From: Wenyingzhuangia heitensis
GTDB taxonomy: Bacteria; Bacteroidota; Bacteroidia; Flavobacteriales; Flavobacteriaceae
Length of the DNA: 34,841 nucleotides
Assembly (NCBI RefSeq): GCF_011762155.1
Contig: NZ_JAASQL010000006.1
Coordinates: 105,831-140,671 of the forward strand
Reading direction: 5' to 3'
How positions within the stretch are numbered: position 1 is the stretch's first letter; every line of letters starts with the position of its first letter. A program made the position numbers and the translations under genes. Under the pieces are notes generated by a model, which searched no databases, was not told the DNA's origin, and worked only from the letters and a program-made list of their open reading frames with translations. Shown here piece after piece: positions 7,042 to 16,500 of this stretch.

Positions 7042-8262
7042 TTACTCATAACGCAAAGCCGTGATAGGATCTAAAGCTGCTGCTTTTCTTGCAGGATACC
7101 ATCCAAAAAAGATACCCGTTACAGCACAGACGGCAAAAGAAATGACAATTGAATACATGGCAACACTTGTAGGCCAATGTAAAAATTGCTCTATCAAAAA
7201 GGTAGCACTTAAACCTAATAACACTCCTAAAACTCCACCCGTAATACTAATTAAAATAGCCTCTATTAAAAACTGCATTAAAATATCAGAGCCTTTCCCT
7301 CCTACGGCCATTCTTAGTCCAATCTCTTTGGTACGTTCTTTTACGGATACATACATAATATTCATAATTCCAATTCCACCAATCAACAAAGAAATACTGG
7401 CAACGGCTACTAATAATACTGTTAACATTTCACTGGTAGAACTAAAGGTTGATATTAATTCTTCCATTGAACGGACACTAAAATCATCATCCTCATGATC
7501 CATCAATTTATGTTGCGTACGTAAAATTTCAGTGACTTGTGTTACTGCTTCTGGAGCATCCTCTTCACTTATTGCCGATGCCATTACTTGATTTAAATAA
7601 TCTATAGCTAGAATACGTTTTTGTACTGTTGTAAAAGGAGCAATCACCACATCATCTTGATCTTGTCCAAATGTATTTTCTCCTTTTTCTTCTAAAACTC
7701 CAATCACTTTAAAAGGAATGTTATCAAAACGAATCATTTTTCCTACAGGTTCTTCTCCATCAGGAAAGACATTGTCAACTACGGTTTGACCAATCAACAC
7801 TACTTTAGAAGCTTTTTGTACATCAATATCCGTAAACATACTTCCGCTTTGTAACCCCACTACTTTAATACTTAAATACTCTGGATTGACACCATAAATA
7901 GTACTTGGCCAGTTGTTGGCTCCATTAATTACTTGGCCACCACCATTCACAACCGGAGTGATATAACTTAATAGATTAGATTGTTCTTTAATCGCTTCAT
8001 AATCTTTAAGCGTTAACGTTTGTACATCTCCTCCACTTCCTCTTGCAGGTCCTCTAGTATCTGCTCCAGGCTGAATGGTAATCATATTAGATCCCATGGC
8101 AGAAATGGTGGTGCGAATACTTTCTTTAGAACCTTCTCCAATAGCCAACATGGCAATTACAGAAGCTACACCAATAATAATTCCCAACATGGTTAGCAAA
8201 GTTCTTACTTTGTTCAGCACAATGGCTTTAAAGGCTATTTTTAATAGGTTTAATATTCTCAT
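7042..8262 (-). CDS. MacB-type ABC exporter permease (FtsX family)
   Basis: The 406-residue protein has the MacB permease layout. A first membrane helix lies near residues 18-42. A large periplasmic MacB_PCD domain (about 45-250) follows. Three C-terminal helices in the FtsX domain (about 280-400) end in the family motif WYPARKAAALDPITALRYE. In E. coli MacB the ATPase is fused to this module; here it is a separate gene ending 2 bp upstream in the operon. MacB works as a mechanotransmission pump passing substrates from the periplasm through MacA and TolC. The gene is last in a four-gene minus-strand operon (TolC, MacA-like, ATPase, permease). The substrate is unknown; macrolides, peptides or lipids are possible. 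Confidence 0.93.
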   Translation of the reverse strand: MRILNLLKIAFKAIVLNKVRTLLTMLGIIIGVASVIAMLAIGEGSKESIRTTISAMGSNMITIQPGADTRGPARGSGGDVQTLTLKDYEAIKEQSNLLSYITPVVNGGGQVINGANNWPSTIYGVNPEYLSIKVVGLQSGSMFTDIDVQKASKVVLIGQTVVDNVFPDGEEPVGKMIRFDNIPFKVIGVLEEKGENTFGQDQDDVVIAPFTTVQKRILAIDYLNQVMASAISEEDAPEAVTQVTEILRTQHKLMDHEDDDFSVRSMEELISTFSSTSEMLTVLLVAVASISLLIGGIGIMNIMYVSVKERTKEIGLRMAVGGKGSDILMQFLIEAILISITGGVLGVLLGLSATFLIEQFLHWPTSVAMYSIVISFAVCAVTGIFFGWYPARKAAALDPITALRYE

Positions 8263-8264
8263 AA

Positions 8265-9008
8265 TTAATGATTTTCTTTAGGAAGTTTGGCTAATTCTGC
8301 CGCTGCCGATTGTATGTTGTTATTCTTAGCATCTTTTATCACAGCTCCATCTTTTAAGACCACCGTTCTACTGCTAAACATAGCAATGTCAGGTTCGTGT
8401 GTGACAAAAGTAATGGTGATTCCTTGTCTGTTTAATTCTTGAAACAAGGTCATAATCTCATACGATGTTCGGGTATCTAAATTCCCTGTAGCTTCATCGG
8501 CTAAAATCATTACAGGATTGTTTACCAAAGCTCTAGCAATAGCCACACGTTGTTGTTGACCTCCAGAAAGTTGAGAAGGTGTGTGATGTAATCTTTCTCC
8601 TAAACCAACCATTTCTAATGCCTTTAAAGCTCTTGCTCTGCGTTCTTCTGTAGAGACTTTACTGTTGTACAAAAGCGGTAATTCCACATTTTCTATGGCT
8701 GATGTTCTTGCTAGTAAATTATAAGATTGAAAAATAAACCCAATCTTTTCGTTACGGATGGTTGCCAATTCATTTTTAGTTAAATCTTTGACTTTTACCC
8801 CATCAATTTCATAAATTCCAGAAGTAGGCTGATCCAAACAACCTAAAATATTTAGCATGGTACTTTTTCCCGAACCACTAGATCCCATAATGGTGACAAA
8901 CTCTCCTTCTTTTATAGAAAAAGAAACACCTTTTAAGGCATGAACCACTTCTGTTCCCATGGTAAACTCACGCTTTAAATCTTCTATTTTTATAATTTCT
9001 TTTGTCAT
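8265..9008 (-). CDS. MacB/LolD-type ABC transporter ATP-binding protein
   Basis: This 247-residue ATPase has all core motifs: Walker A GSSGSGKST (residues 42-50), Q-loop Q94 in FQSYN, signature LSGGQ (147-151), Walker B VMILADE (166-172) and the switch histidine H204 in VTHEP. Sequence style and length match the MacB/LolD branch that powers extracytoplasmic-domain exporters. It is translated between the MacA-like adaptor (9-bp gap upstream) and the FtsX-type permease (2-bp gap downstream), so the two proteins together replace a fused MacB. It should sit on the cytoplasmic face of the inner membrane as a dimer. The C-terminal 25 residues after the ABC fold are polar and not recognised. Confidence 0.95.
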   Translation of the reverse strand: MTKEIIKIEDLKREFTMGTEVVHALKGVSFSIKEGEFVTIMGSSGSGKSTMLNILGCLDQPTSGIYEIDGVKVKDLTKNELATIRNEKIGFIFQSYNLLARTSAIENVELPLLYNSKVSTEERRARALKALEMVGLGERLHHTPSQLSGGQQQRVAIARALVNNPVMILADEATGNLDTRTSYEIMTLFQELNRQGITITFVTHEPDIAMFSSRTVVLKDGAVIKDAKNNNIQSAAAELAKLPKENH

Positions 9009-9017
9009 GATAGTTTA

Positions 9018-10238
9018 TTATTTTTTACCTCCTGGTCTTTGTGGCATAAATGGACTTTCTTCTTTTCCTCCTTGTGATTTTGCATCAGCAGGATTCACAC
9101 TTTTTAAACTATAGACTAGTTTATCTCCTTCAGAAATTCCGTCTACTATTTGTACGTTTACACCATCGCTTGCTCCTAAGGTTACTTTTTGGGATTTAAT
9201 TTCTCCATTGCTATTGTACACCCAAACTGAACTTCCTGATTTTTTTGGAGTTCTCACCGCTGGTCTTTCTTTTGTAGATGATGCAATATTTTGTTGTTCG
9301 TTATACGTTGCTAACTCCGCAGGTGTTGGTTTAAAATTGATGGCTTTGGCCTCTACAGATAATACATCATTTAATTCTAAAGTATAAATAGATGTAGTTG
9401 CTGTTAATCCTGGTTTTAATTTTAAATCGGGATTGTCTGCTTTGATTACGACTGTATAAGTAACTACGTTAGAGGTAATGGTAGGATCTAAACGAACTTG
9501 TGTTACCACACCATTAAAAGTATGTCCTTGATAAGCATCTACCGTAAACGTTACACGTTGTCCTTCTTTTACCTCTCCTATATCTGCTTCATCCACATCT
9601 GCCTCTACCTGCATTTCTTTTAAATCTTGTGCAATGGTAAAAAGTGTTGGGGTGCTATAACTAGCTGCAACGGTTTGTCCTTCATCTATGTCTCTAGACA
9701 ATACCACTCCATCAATAGGAGAATAAATATTGGCATAACTTAAATTGGTTTTTGCTTTTTCTAAATCTGACAAACGTTGAATAGCGGTTCCTTTTGCGGT
9801 TTCATAATTGTACAAAGCCTCATCATAATCAGACTTGCTAATTACCTTGTTGTCATACAATGTTTTCTGCCTGCTGTAAATAATTTCTTGATAGTTTTTT
9901 TGACTTATCGCATTGTCATAAGCAGCCTGTGCTTGTATGGTTGCTTGGTTTAAATTGGTTTTATCCAACTCGGCAATTAACTGCCCTTCTTTTACAATAC
10001 TGTTGTAGTCAACGTATATTTTTTCTACCACTCCAGATACCTGTGTCCCTACTTCTACCTGCGTAATAGGCTCTATAGTTCCTGTAGCTGTAACCATGGT
10101 AGTTACGTTTTCTTTTTTTGCTTTGATGGTTTTTACCTCTATAGGAGCAGGTTTGTTTCCTGTTAATAAACTAAATCCAACAGCAGCAACTACAATTAGT
10201 ACTATGCTCCCTATAAGTATGTTTTTTTTATTTTTCAT
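9018..10238 (-). CDS. MacA-like periplasmic adaptor (membrane fusion protein)
   Basis: The 406-residue adaptor has one N-terminal membrane anchor (about residues 6-26) and a biotinyl-lipoyl-like half-motif (VTATGTIEPITQVEVGTQVS near 49-68). An alpha-helical hairpin follows (about 100-165, rich in A, Q and K), then the second lipoyl half (YSPIDGVVLSRDIDEGQTV near 173-191), a beta-barrel and a membrane-proximal domain. It bridges the inner-membrane MacB-type pump and the TolC-like channel. The tail (QRPGGKK) is proline- and glycine-rich. It follows the TolC gene by 5 bp and precedes the ATPase by 9 bp, so all four are translated as one operon. Confidence 0.95.
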   Translation of the reverse strand: MKNKKNILIGSIVLIVVAAVGFSLLTGNKPAPIEVKTIKAKKENVTTMVTATGTIEPITQVEVGTQVSGVVEKIYVDYNSIVKEGQLIAELDKTNLNQATIQAQAAYDNAISQKNYQEIIYSRQKTLYDNKVISKSDYDEALYNYETAKGTAIQRLSDLEKAKTNLSYANIYSPIDGVVLSRDIDEGQTVAASYSTPTLFTIAQDLKEMQVEADVDEADIGEVKEGQRVTFTVDAYQGHTFNGVVTQVRLDPTITSNVVTYTVVIKADNPDLKLKPGLTATTSIYTLELNDVLSVEAKAINFKPTPAELATYNEQQNIASSTKERPAVRTPKKSGSSVWVYNSNGEIKSQKVTLGASDGVNVQIVDGISEGDKLVYSLKSVNPADAKSQGGKEESPFMPQRPGGKK

Positions 10239-10243
10239 TTTGA

Positions 10244-11569
10244 TTATAATTTAATGTCGTTTCCTTGATAAAATTGAAGTAATTGATGGTATAAAATATT
10301 TAGGTATTTGGCCTGTAAGTAATTCTGTTCTGCATTGGTATAGGTGTTTTGAGCAATAACCAAGTCTACGGTGCTTAATGCATTTAACTCGTGTTTTTTC
10401 TGAGCTAGTTTGTAAGATTCCTTAGCCGCAACCCTAGCAGATTCTGCCGCTACTAATTGTTCTTGTGATGCTTGTGAATTTTGCCAAGCGGTTTCTATTT
10501 TTTGAAACAATTCTTTTTTAGTAGTCTGGTACGCTAATTCAGATTTTTCAATTGTAATTTTAGCATTCTTTACTTTTGTTTTGGTCTGATTTTTATTAAA
10601 GATGGGAATACTTAACGTCAATCCTATTTTTTGGTTAAAGTTGACATCTATTTGATCAAAAAACTGAGAATCATTATTACTAGAATAACCAGAACCTATA
10701 CTCCCCGATAAACTTAAAGAAGGTAAATATGCACCTTTGGCAATGTCTAAATCCTTTTTATCTATAGCTACTTGCATTAAACTTGCGTTTAATTCTGGCA
10801 AAGTTTCTAAAGCCGTATTAAAAACAGATACTTTGCTCACTAACAATTCCGTATGTATTTCATCGTTTTTAATTTCTTTAATTTGTAAAGTATCTAAAGG
10901 TGTTAATTCTAACAATTGTTTTAAAACTAACAACTGTTGTTCGTAATTGTTTTTAGCATTAATTAAATTGTATTGTTGTGTAGCTGCTTGCGATTGTGCG
11001 TTTGTATAATCGCTTAACGGAATGGTTCCTGCCTCATAAGTAGACTTTGTTCTTTCTACTTCTTTTAAAGAAGCATCCAAATTGTTTTCTGCAATGTAAA
11101 TTCCTTCTTTAGCGTATAGAGTTTGTACATAAGCTTCTAACACACTCAATTCAATATTATTTTTAGCAGCCTCTACAAAAAACGAATTTTGTTGTACCAA
11201 TAATTTACTTTGATCTACTTGGTTGCGAATTTGATTTCCTTGATATAAAGTCATAGAAGCATTAATTCCGGCATTGGTTGCATGAATTTGCTCTGTTACA
11301 AAATCACTCGTAATAGGATCAATGGAGTTTCCGTTGGCTAAATTTTGCGAAACACTACCACTTACACTTGGCAACCAAAGTGATTTGGATTGTGAGTAAT
11401 TGTTTTCCGCTGTATTTTTAGTCAATTTGGCATTTTTAATAGTAATGTTATGCTCCAATGCATACTCTATACAGTCTTGCAAAGACCATACTTTTAGCTC
11501 CTCTTTTACCGTTTGTGCCGATAACAGCAACGAGGAAAACAATGCGATAAGGATAAGTTGTTTTTTCAT
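10244..11569 (-). CDS. TolC family outer-membrane efflux channel (ABC exporter)
   Basis: I place the start at MKKQLILIALFSSLLLSAQ (ATG at 11569), which begins a clean signal peptide; the frame is open 24 bases further to 11593, but that would bury the signal. The mature protein (about 420 residues) carries two outer-membrane efflux protein repeats: WSLQDCIEYALEHN at the start of the first, with long Q-, A- and N-rich coiled-coil helices (about 60-110, 150-220, 300-350, 360-430). As a trimer it forms the exit duct for the adjacent MacA/MacB-like pump. It is first in the minus-strand operon. A TAGGTTTG -7 box lies about 33 bp upstream. Unlike the second TolC homologue in this window (16726-18144) it has no lipobox. 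Confidence 0.94.
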   Translation of the reverse strand: MKKQLILIALFSSLLLSAQTVKEELKVWSLQDCIEYALEHNITIKNAKLTKNTAENNYSQSKSLWLPSVSGSVSQNLANGNSIDPITSDFVTEQIHATNAGINASMTLYQGNQIRNQVDQSKLLVQQNSFFVEAAKNNIELSVLEAYVQTLYAKEGIYIAENNLDASLKEVERTKSTYEAGTIPLSDYTNAQSQAATQQYNLINAKNNYEQQLLVLKQLLELTPLDTLQIKEIKNDEIHTELLVSKVSVFNTALETLPELNASLMQVAIDKKDLDIAKGAYLPSLSLSGSIGSGYSSNNDSQFFDQIDVNFNQKIGLTLSIPIFNKNQTKTKVKNAKITIEKSELAYQTTKKELFQKIETAWQNSQASQEQLVAAESARVAAKESYKLAQKKHELNALSTVDLVIAQNTYTNAEQNYLQAKYLNILYHQLLQFYQGNDIKL

Positions 11570-11601
11570 TTCTAAATCTATTTGATGATTCAAAATTGCA
11601 A

Positions 11602-11625
11602 CAAACCTATATTGTGCCCTAGCAC
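11602..11625 (-). promoter_or_regulatory. Candidate promoter of the MacAB-TolC-like operon with a dyad
   Basis: On the minus strand TAGGTTTG (11602-11609) matches the Bacteroidota -7 box TAnnTTTG. Immediately upstream is the dyad GTGC-CCTA-GCAC (11614-11625), which could be a regulator site covering the spacer. The start codon at 11569 is 33 bp downstream of the box. No clear -33 TTG element is seen. The rest of the 373-bp intergenic stretch (11570-11942) shows no gene. Confidence 0.4.
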
Positions 11626-11882
11626 TCTAGACACTCCCTTATATTAAATCTACGGAACCCCCTATTCTATCGATAAAGCATTTTATAGTACTAAGTTGTC
11701 TTTTAGCTCAACCTCTTTGCCTAGTTTAAGCTCTAAAGGACATGACATCTTTTAGCTCTCTAGCATGTTTTAAAGTGTGTAATAGATAAACAAGGATATT
11801 GTATAGACACAAAGCAGTTTTTTTTGGACAAGCATAAACAAATGTTACAATATATTTACAAACTAAATTTTCATGTTCTTTT

Positions 11883-11902
11883 AGTTCGGTTTTATCCGAA
11901 CT
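11883..11902. promoter_or_regulatory. Palindromic operator upstream of the GbsR-like regulator
   Basis: AGTTCGG (11883-11889) and CCGAACT (11896-11902) form a perfect 7-bp inverted repeat with a 6-bp spacer (TTTTAT). It lies 5 bp upstream of the -7 box at 11908, where -33 contacts are expected. Its position fits autorepression by the downstream regulator and co-control of the RND pump. Confidence 0.65.
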
Positions 11903-11907
11903 TAATA

Positions 11908-11915
11908 TATATTTG
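11908..11915 (+). promoter_or_regulatory. TAnnTTTG -7 box of the RND efflux operon
   Basis: TATATTTG matches the Bacteroidota -7 consensus exactly. The regulator's ATG is 28 bp downstream. The palindrome at 11883-11902 occupies the spacer and -33 region. Confidence 0.6.
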
Positions 11916-11942
11916 CAAACAAAAGAACTTAAAAAATAAGAT

Positions 11943-12428
11943 ATGATAGAAGATAAAAAGCGATGTCAACTTATAGAAAAGCTAGGAGTACATTTTGAAC
12001 AAAAAGAAAAAATAGCTCCAGTAGCTGCAAGAATAAAGAGTTATATCATCTTAAATGGTAAAAAGGGAACTACGTTTGAGGAATTAATTGAAAAGTTATG
12101 TGCTAGTAAAAGTACCATCTCTACACATTTAACCCATTTACAAGGATCTAATAAAATAACGTATTTCACAAAAATAGGAGATCGTAAAAAGTATTTTATC
12201 CTAAATCCAGACAGTATCATTCAAAGTATTGACGAAATGATTTCTACATGGACCCATCAAAGAGATTTACACTCAGAAGTGAAACAATTTAAAGAAGACA
12301 TGAACCATGACTTAGAAGAAATAGAAAAATTTGATTTGGACTTTCATAGTGACTACGTAGAATTTTTAAATCAAACAATAACATCCGTTTTAATATTAAA
12401 AGAAAAATTAATCAACAAAAATAATTAA
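11943..12428 (+). CDS. GbsR/MarR-like transcriptional regulator
   Basis: The 161-residue protein has a winged helix-turn-helix (about residues 30-95), with FEELIEKLCASKSTISTHLT as the helix-turn-helix and KIGDRKKYFILNP as the wing. A C-terminal coiled-coil dimerisation part (about 105-158) follows. The layout is that of GbsR-type regulators, common as local repressors of RND pumps in Bacteroidota. The adaptor gene starts 2 bp after its stop, so it is the first gene of the operon it probably represses. A perfect palindrome and a -7 box lie just upstream, supporting autoregulation. The inducing compound is not readable. Divergent orientation to the ABC exporter operon would let it affect both pumps, but only one obvious palindrome copy was found. 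Confidence 0.88.
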   Translation: MIEDKKRCQLIEKLGVHFEQKEKIAPVAARIKSYIILNGKKGTTFEELIEKLCASKSTISTHLTHLQGSNKITYFTKIGDRKKYFILNPDSIIQSIDEMISTWTHQRDLHSEVKQFKEDMNHDLEEIEKFDLDFHSDYVEFLNQTITSVLILKEKLINKNN

Positions 12429-12430
12429 AA

Positions 12431-13558
12431 ATGAATTCAGTTTATAAAGCAGCAGCACTACTATTAGTCTCTGCAACCTTGTTTAGTTGTGGAAATAGCA
12501 AAGCAGCACAAACAGCCCCAGTAGCACCTCCCCCGGCAATACCTGTAGCACAATTACAACAAAAAACAGTTACCGGTTATACAGAATATCCTACCACTAT
12601 AGAAGGTATTGTGAACAGTGATGTGAGAGCAAAAGTATCAGGATACGTTCAAAAAGTATTGGTAGATGAAGGTGAAAAAGTAAAAAAAGGACAAGTTTTA
12701 TTTCAATTAGAAACAGAATCTTTAAGTCAGGATGCAAGTGCTGCCAAAGCACGTATTAACGTGGCACAAGTAGAAGTAAATAAATTAATTCCGTTAGTAG
12801 AAAAGAAAATTATTAGTCCGGTACAATTAGAAACCGCAAAAGCGAACTTAGAACAAGCAAAAGCAAATTACAGCAGTGTATCTGCTAACATTAGTTATGC
12901 GACTATTAAAAGCCCTATTAATGGTTATGTAGGAGCAATCAACTTTAGAGAAGGAGCTTTAATTAGTCCAGCTGATGCAACTCCATTAACAAAAGTAAGT
13001 GAAATAAGTAAAGTATACGCATTCTTTAGTTTTAATGAAGCTCAATACCTTAATCATTTACAACGTTACGAAGGAACAACAAAAGCAGAGCGTATTAAAA
13101 ATGCACCAGATTTAAGTTTGGTATTGGCAAATGGAAAAGTATACTCAGAAAAAGGACGTATACAAACTAGTACAGGACAAATAAATCAAAGCACAGGAAC
13201 TATTACTATTAGAGCTACTTTTGACAATCCAAACGAATTGTTGACCAATGGAAACAGTGGAAAAATTAGATTCCCTATAGCATATAAAGATGCAATAGTA
13301 GTGCCTCAATCTGCAACTTTTGAACAACAAAAAGATATTGTTATATACACGTTAGATAAAGACAATAAAACAAAAGCAACCTTGATAAAAATAGCAGGTG
13401 TTGTAAACAATTTATATGTAGTAGAATCAGGTCTAAAAGTAGGTGATAAAATTATTACAACAGGAGTTAATAAATTAAGAAACGGAATGACAATCACTCC
13501 ACAAGACACTCCATTTGAAGAAGCAATACAACCTATTGCAACGTTGTTTAAAAATTAA
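12431..13558 (+). CDS. RND efflux periplasmic adaptor lipoprotein (AcrA-like)
   Basis: The 375-residue protein starts with a lipoprotein signal; the lipobox LFSC puts the acylated cysteine at residue 20. It then shows a proline-rich linker, a lipoyl half-motif (SDVRAKVSGYVQKVLVDEGEKV near 60-81), a helical hairpin (about 95-150), the second lipoyl half (IKSPINGYVGAINFREG near 159-175), and beta-barrel and membrane-proximal domains. It links the RND pump to the outer-membrane channel in a tripartite drug/toxin exporter. It is second in the operon, between the GbsR-like regulator (2-bp gap) and the pump (23-bp gap). Confidence 0.95.
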   Translation: MNSVYKAAALLLVSATLFSCGNSKAAQTAPVAPPPAIPVAQLQQKTVTGYTEYPTTIEGIVNSDVRAKVSGYVQKVLVDEGEKVKKGQVLFQLETESLSQDASAAKARINVAQVEVNKLIPLVEKKIISPVQLETAKANLEQAKANYSSVSANISYATIKSPINGYVGAINFREGALISPADATPLTKVSEISKVYAFFSFNEAQYLNHLQRYEGTTKAERIKNAPDLSLVLANGKVYSEKGRIQTSTGQINQSTGTITIRATFDNPNELLTNGNSGKIRFPIAYKDAIVVPQSATFEQQKDIVIYTLDKDNKTKATLIKIAGVVNNLYVVESGLKVGDKIITTGVNKLRNGMTITPQDTPFEEAIQPIATLFKN

Positions 13559-13581
13559 TATAACCCCGAAACTTTACAATC

Positions 13582-16500
13582 ATGTTAAAAACATTTATTG
13601 AAAGACCCGTTCTTTCAACTGTAATCTCTATTATAATAGTTTTATTAGGGGTTATCAGTATCACAAGTTTACCTATAGAGGAATATCCCGATATAGCACC
13701 TCCAACCATTAAGGTAACAGCAAATTATACAGGAGCAAACGCAGAAACCGTATTAGAAAGCGTTATTATTCCTATAGAGGAACAAATAAACGGTGTAGAA
13801 GGTATGACATACATTACCTCTACAGCATCTAACACAGGAACCGCAGAAATCACGGTTTATTTTGATCAAGAAATGGATGCAGATATTGCAGCGGTAAACG
13901 TACAGAACCGTGTAGCAAGAGCTTCTGCTTTATTGCCTCAAGAGGTAAACCAAACAGGTGTAATTACACAAAAACAAGAAACAAGTGCGTTGATGTTTAT
14001 TTCTATGTATTCTGAAAGTGATGATTACGATGCCACTTTTATTCAGAATTACTTAAAAATTAACGTAATACCTGCAATGCAACGTATTAGCGGTGTTGGA
14101 GATGTAAGTGTTTTCTCTCAACAAGATTATGCAATGCGTATCTGGTTAAAACCGGAAAAATTAGCCGCTTATAATTTGATTCCTGCTGATGTTACTGCTG
14201 CACTAAAAGAGCAAAACTTAGAGGCTGCAGCAGGTTCTTTAGGACAAAATAATGGAAATTCTTTTTCTTATTCTTTAACCTATAGCGGACGTTTTAAAAA
14301 AGAAAATCAATACAGTGACATTGTTATTAAAGCTTTAGGAAACGGACAATTTTTACGTTTAAAAGATGTGGCAACTATAGAATTAGATGCACAGTCTTAC
14401 GCTTCTAACGCAATGAGTTTAGGAAATCCTGCAGTATTTATGGGTATTTTCCAAACCAAAGGATCTAACGCTCAGGAAATTATAGAAAATATAAAATCAA
14501 CTTTAGAGACTATAAAGAAAGATCTTCCTGATGGTTTAGATGTTTTTGTACCTTATGATACCAGTTTATTTTTAGGAGCATCTATAGAAAAAGTAATTCA
14601 TACTTTATTAGAGGCTTTTTTATTAGTATTCTTAGTAGTATTTATCTTTTTACAAGATTTAAGATCTACATTAATACCTGCTATTGCAGTACCTGTATCT
14701 ATTATTGGTACGTTCTTTTTCTTAAATGTTTTTGGGTATTCTATCAACCTATTAACCTTATTTGCCTTAGTACTAGCTATTGGTATTGTGGTAGATGATG
14801 CCATTGTAGTGGTAGAAGCTGTTCACGCTAAAATGGATGATGGTGAAAAGAATCCTAAAACAGCTACTTTGGTTGCTATGAATGAGATTTCTGGAGCTAT
14901 TATTTCTATTACTTTAGTAATGGCAGCCGTATTTATTCCGGTTACGTTTATTACAGGACCAACAGGAGTATTTTATGAGCAATTTGGAGTTACATTAATT
15001 ATTGCTATTTTAATTTCAGCTGTAAATGCTTTAACCTTAAGCCCTGCTTTGTGTGCATTGTTATTAAAAGAGCACAAACACGATGAGGAATTAAAAAGTA
15101 AAAGTCCGTTACAACGTTTTTATACCTTATTTAACCGTGGATTTAATGCAACCATTCATAAGTACGGAAATTCACTTCAGTTTTTATACAAAAACAAGTT
15201 TGTATCTGTTATACTTTTAATTATTGCTGGATTGGGAATTTACTGGGCAGCAAGCACAACCCCAACAGGTTTTGTACCAAATGAAGATAGAGGTATTATT
15301 TTTGCCAATGTAGAATTACCAGCTGGAGCATCTTTAGATAGAACAGATGCTGTGACTAGAAAACTATATGATAAAATTCAAGGAATTGAGGGTATTGTAG
15401 CTGTAAACTTTATCAAAGGTAGAAGTTTAATTAATGGATCTGGTTCTAATTTTGGAATGGGAATTATTAAGTTAAAAGATTGGAGCGAACGTGAAGACCC
15501 TTCTCTTTCTGCACAAGCCATTACAGGAAAACTATTTGGTGTGGCTGCTGGAGTACCAGATGCGAAGATTATTTTCTTCTCACCTCCTAGTATTCGTGGT
15601 TTTGGTAACTCTGCTGGTTTTGAAGTAAATTTATTAGATAAATTTGGAGGAGAATTCAAAGATTTAGACAAAGCAAATCAAGAATTCACAATGGCTTTAA
15701 TGAGTCATCCTGAAATTAAATATGCGCAATCTGCTTTTAACACCAACTATCCACAGTACGAAATGGAAATAAATGTTCCTTTAGCTAAAGAAAAAGGAGT
15801 AGATGTTTCTAGTATATTCTCAACATTACAGGGTTATATTGGTGGAATTTATGCTTCCGATTTTTCTAGATTTGGAAAACAATTTAGAGTATATATTCAG
15901 GCATTACCAGAAGACAGAGCCGATGTAAATGCTTTAAACAGTATGTTTGTAAGAACAAATGCTGGTAAAATGGCACCTATTACAGAATTTGTAACCTTAG
16001 AAAGAGTTTATGGACCTCAAGCGGTAACACGTTTTAACCTATTAAATTCAGCAAGTATATCTGGAGCTACCAACGATGGATATAGTACTGGTGATGCTAT
16101 TAGAGTTATTGAAGAAGAACTAGCCAAATTACCTAGTAACTATACGGTTGCCTATTCTGGATTAACTCGTGAAGAGGTTAATGCAGGAAGCCAAACAACC
16201 TTTATATTTATCTTAAGTATTTTGTTTGTGTATTTCTTATTAAGTGCACAATATGAAAGTTACTTATTGCCTTTTGCTGTTGTATTATCTTTACCTTTTG
16301 GAGTATTTGGAGCTTATATAAGTACCAAGTTCTTAGGGTTAGAAAACAATATCTACTTTCAAATTGCTTTGATCATGTTGATTGGTTTGTTAGCCAAAAA
16401 TGCCATTCTTATTGTAGAAGTTGCATTGCTAAGACGAAAAAATGGAGAAAGTATTGTAGATGCAGCCATTGGTGGAGCAAAATCACGTTTACGTCCAATT

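Noticed and set aside
7061-7498. Plus-strand 145-codon frame opposite the MacB-type permease
   Set aside because: It is antisense to a well-conserved gene with full FtsX/MacB motifs and encodes no recognisable domain.
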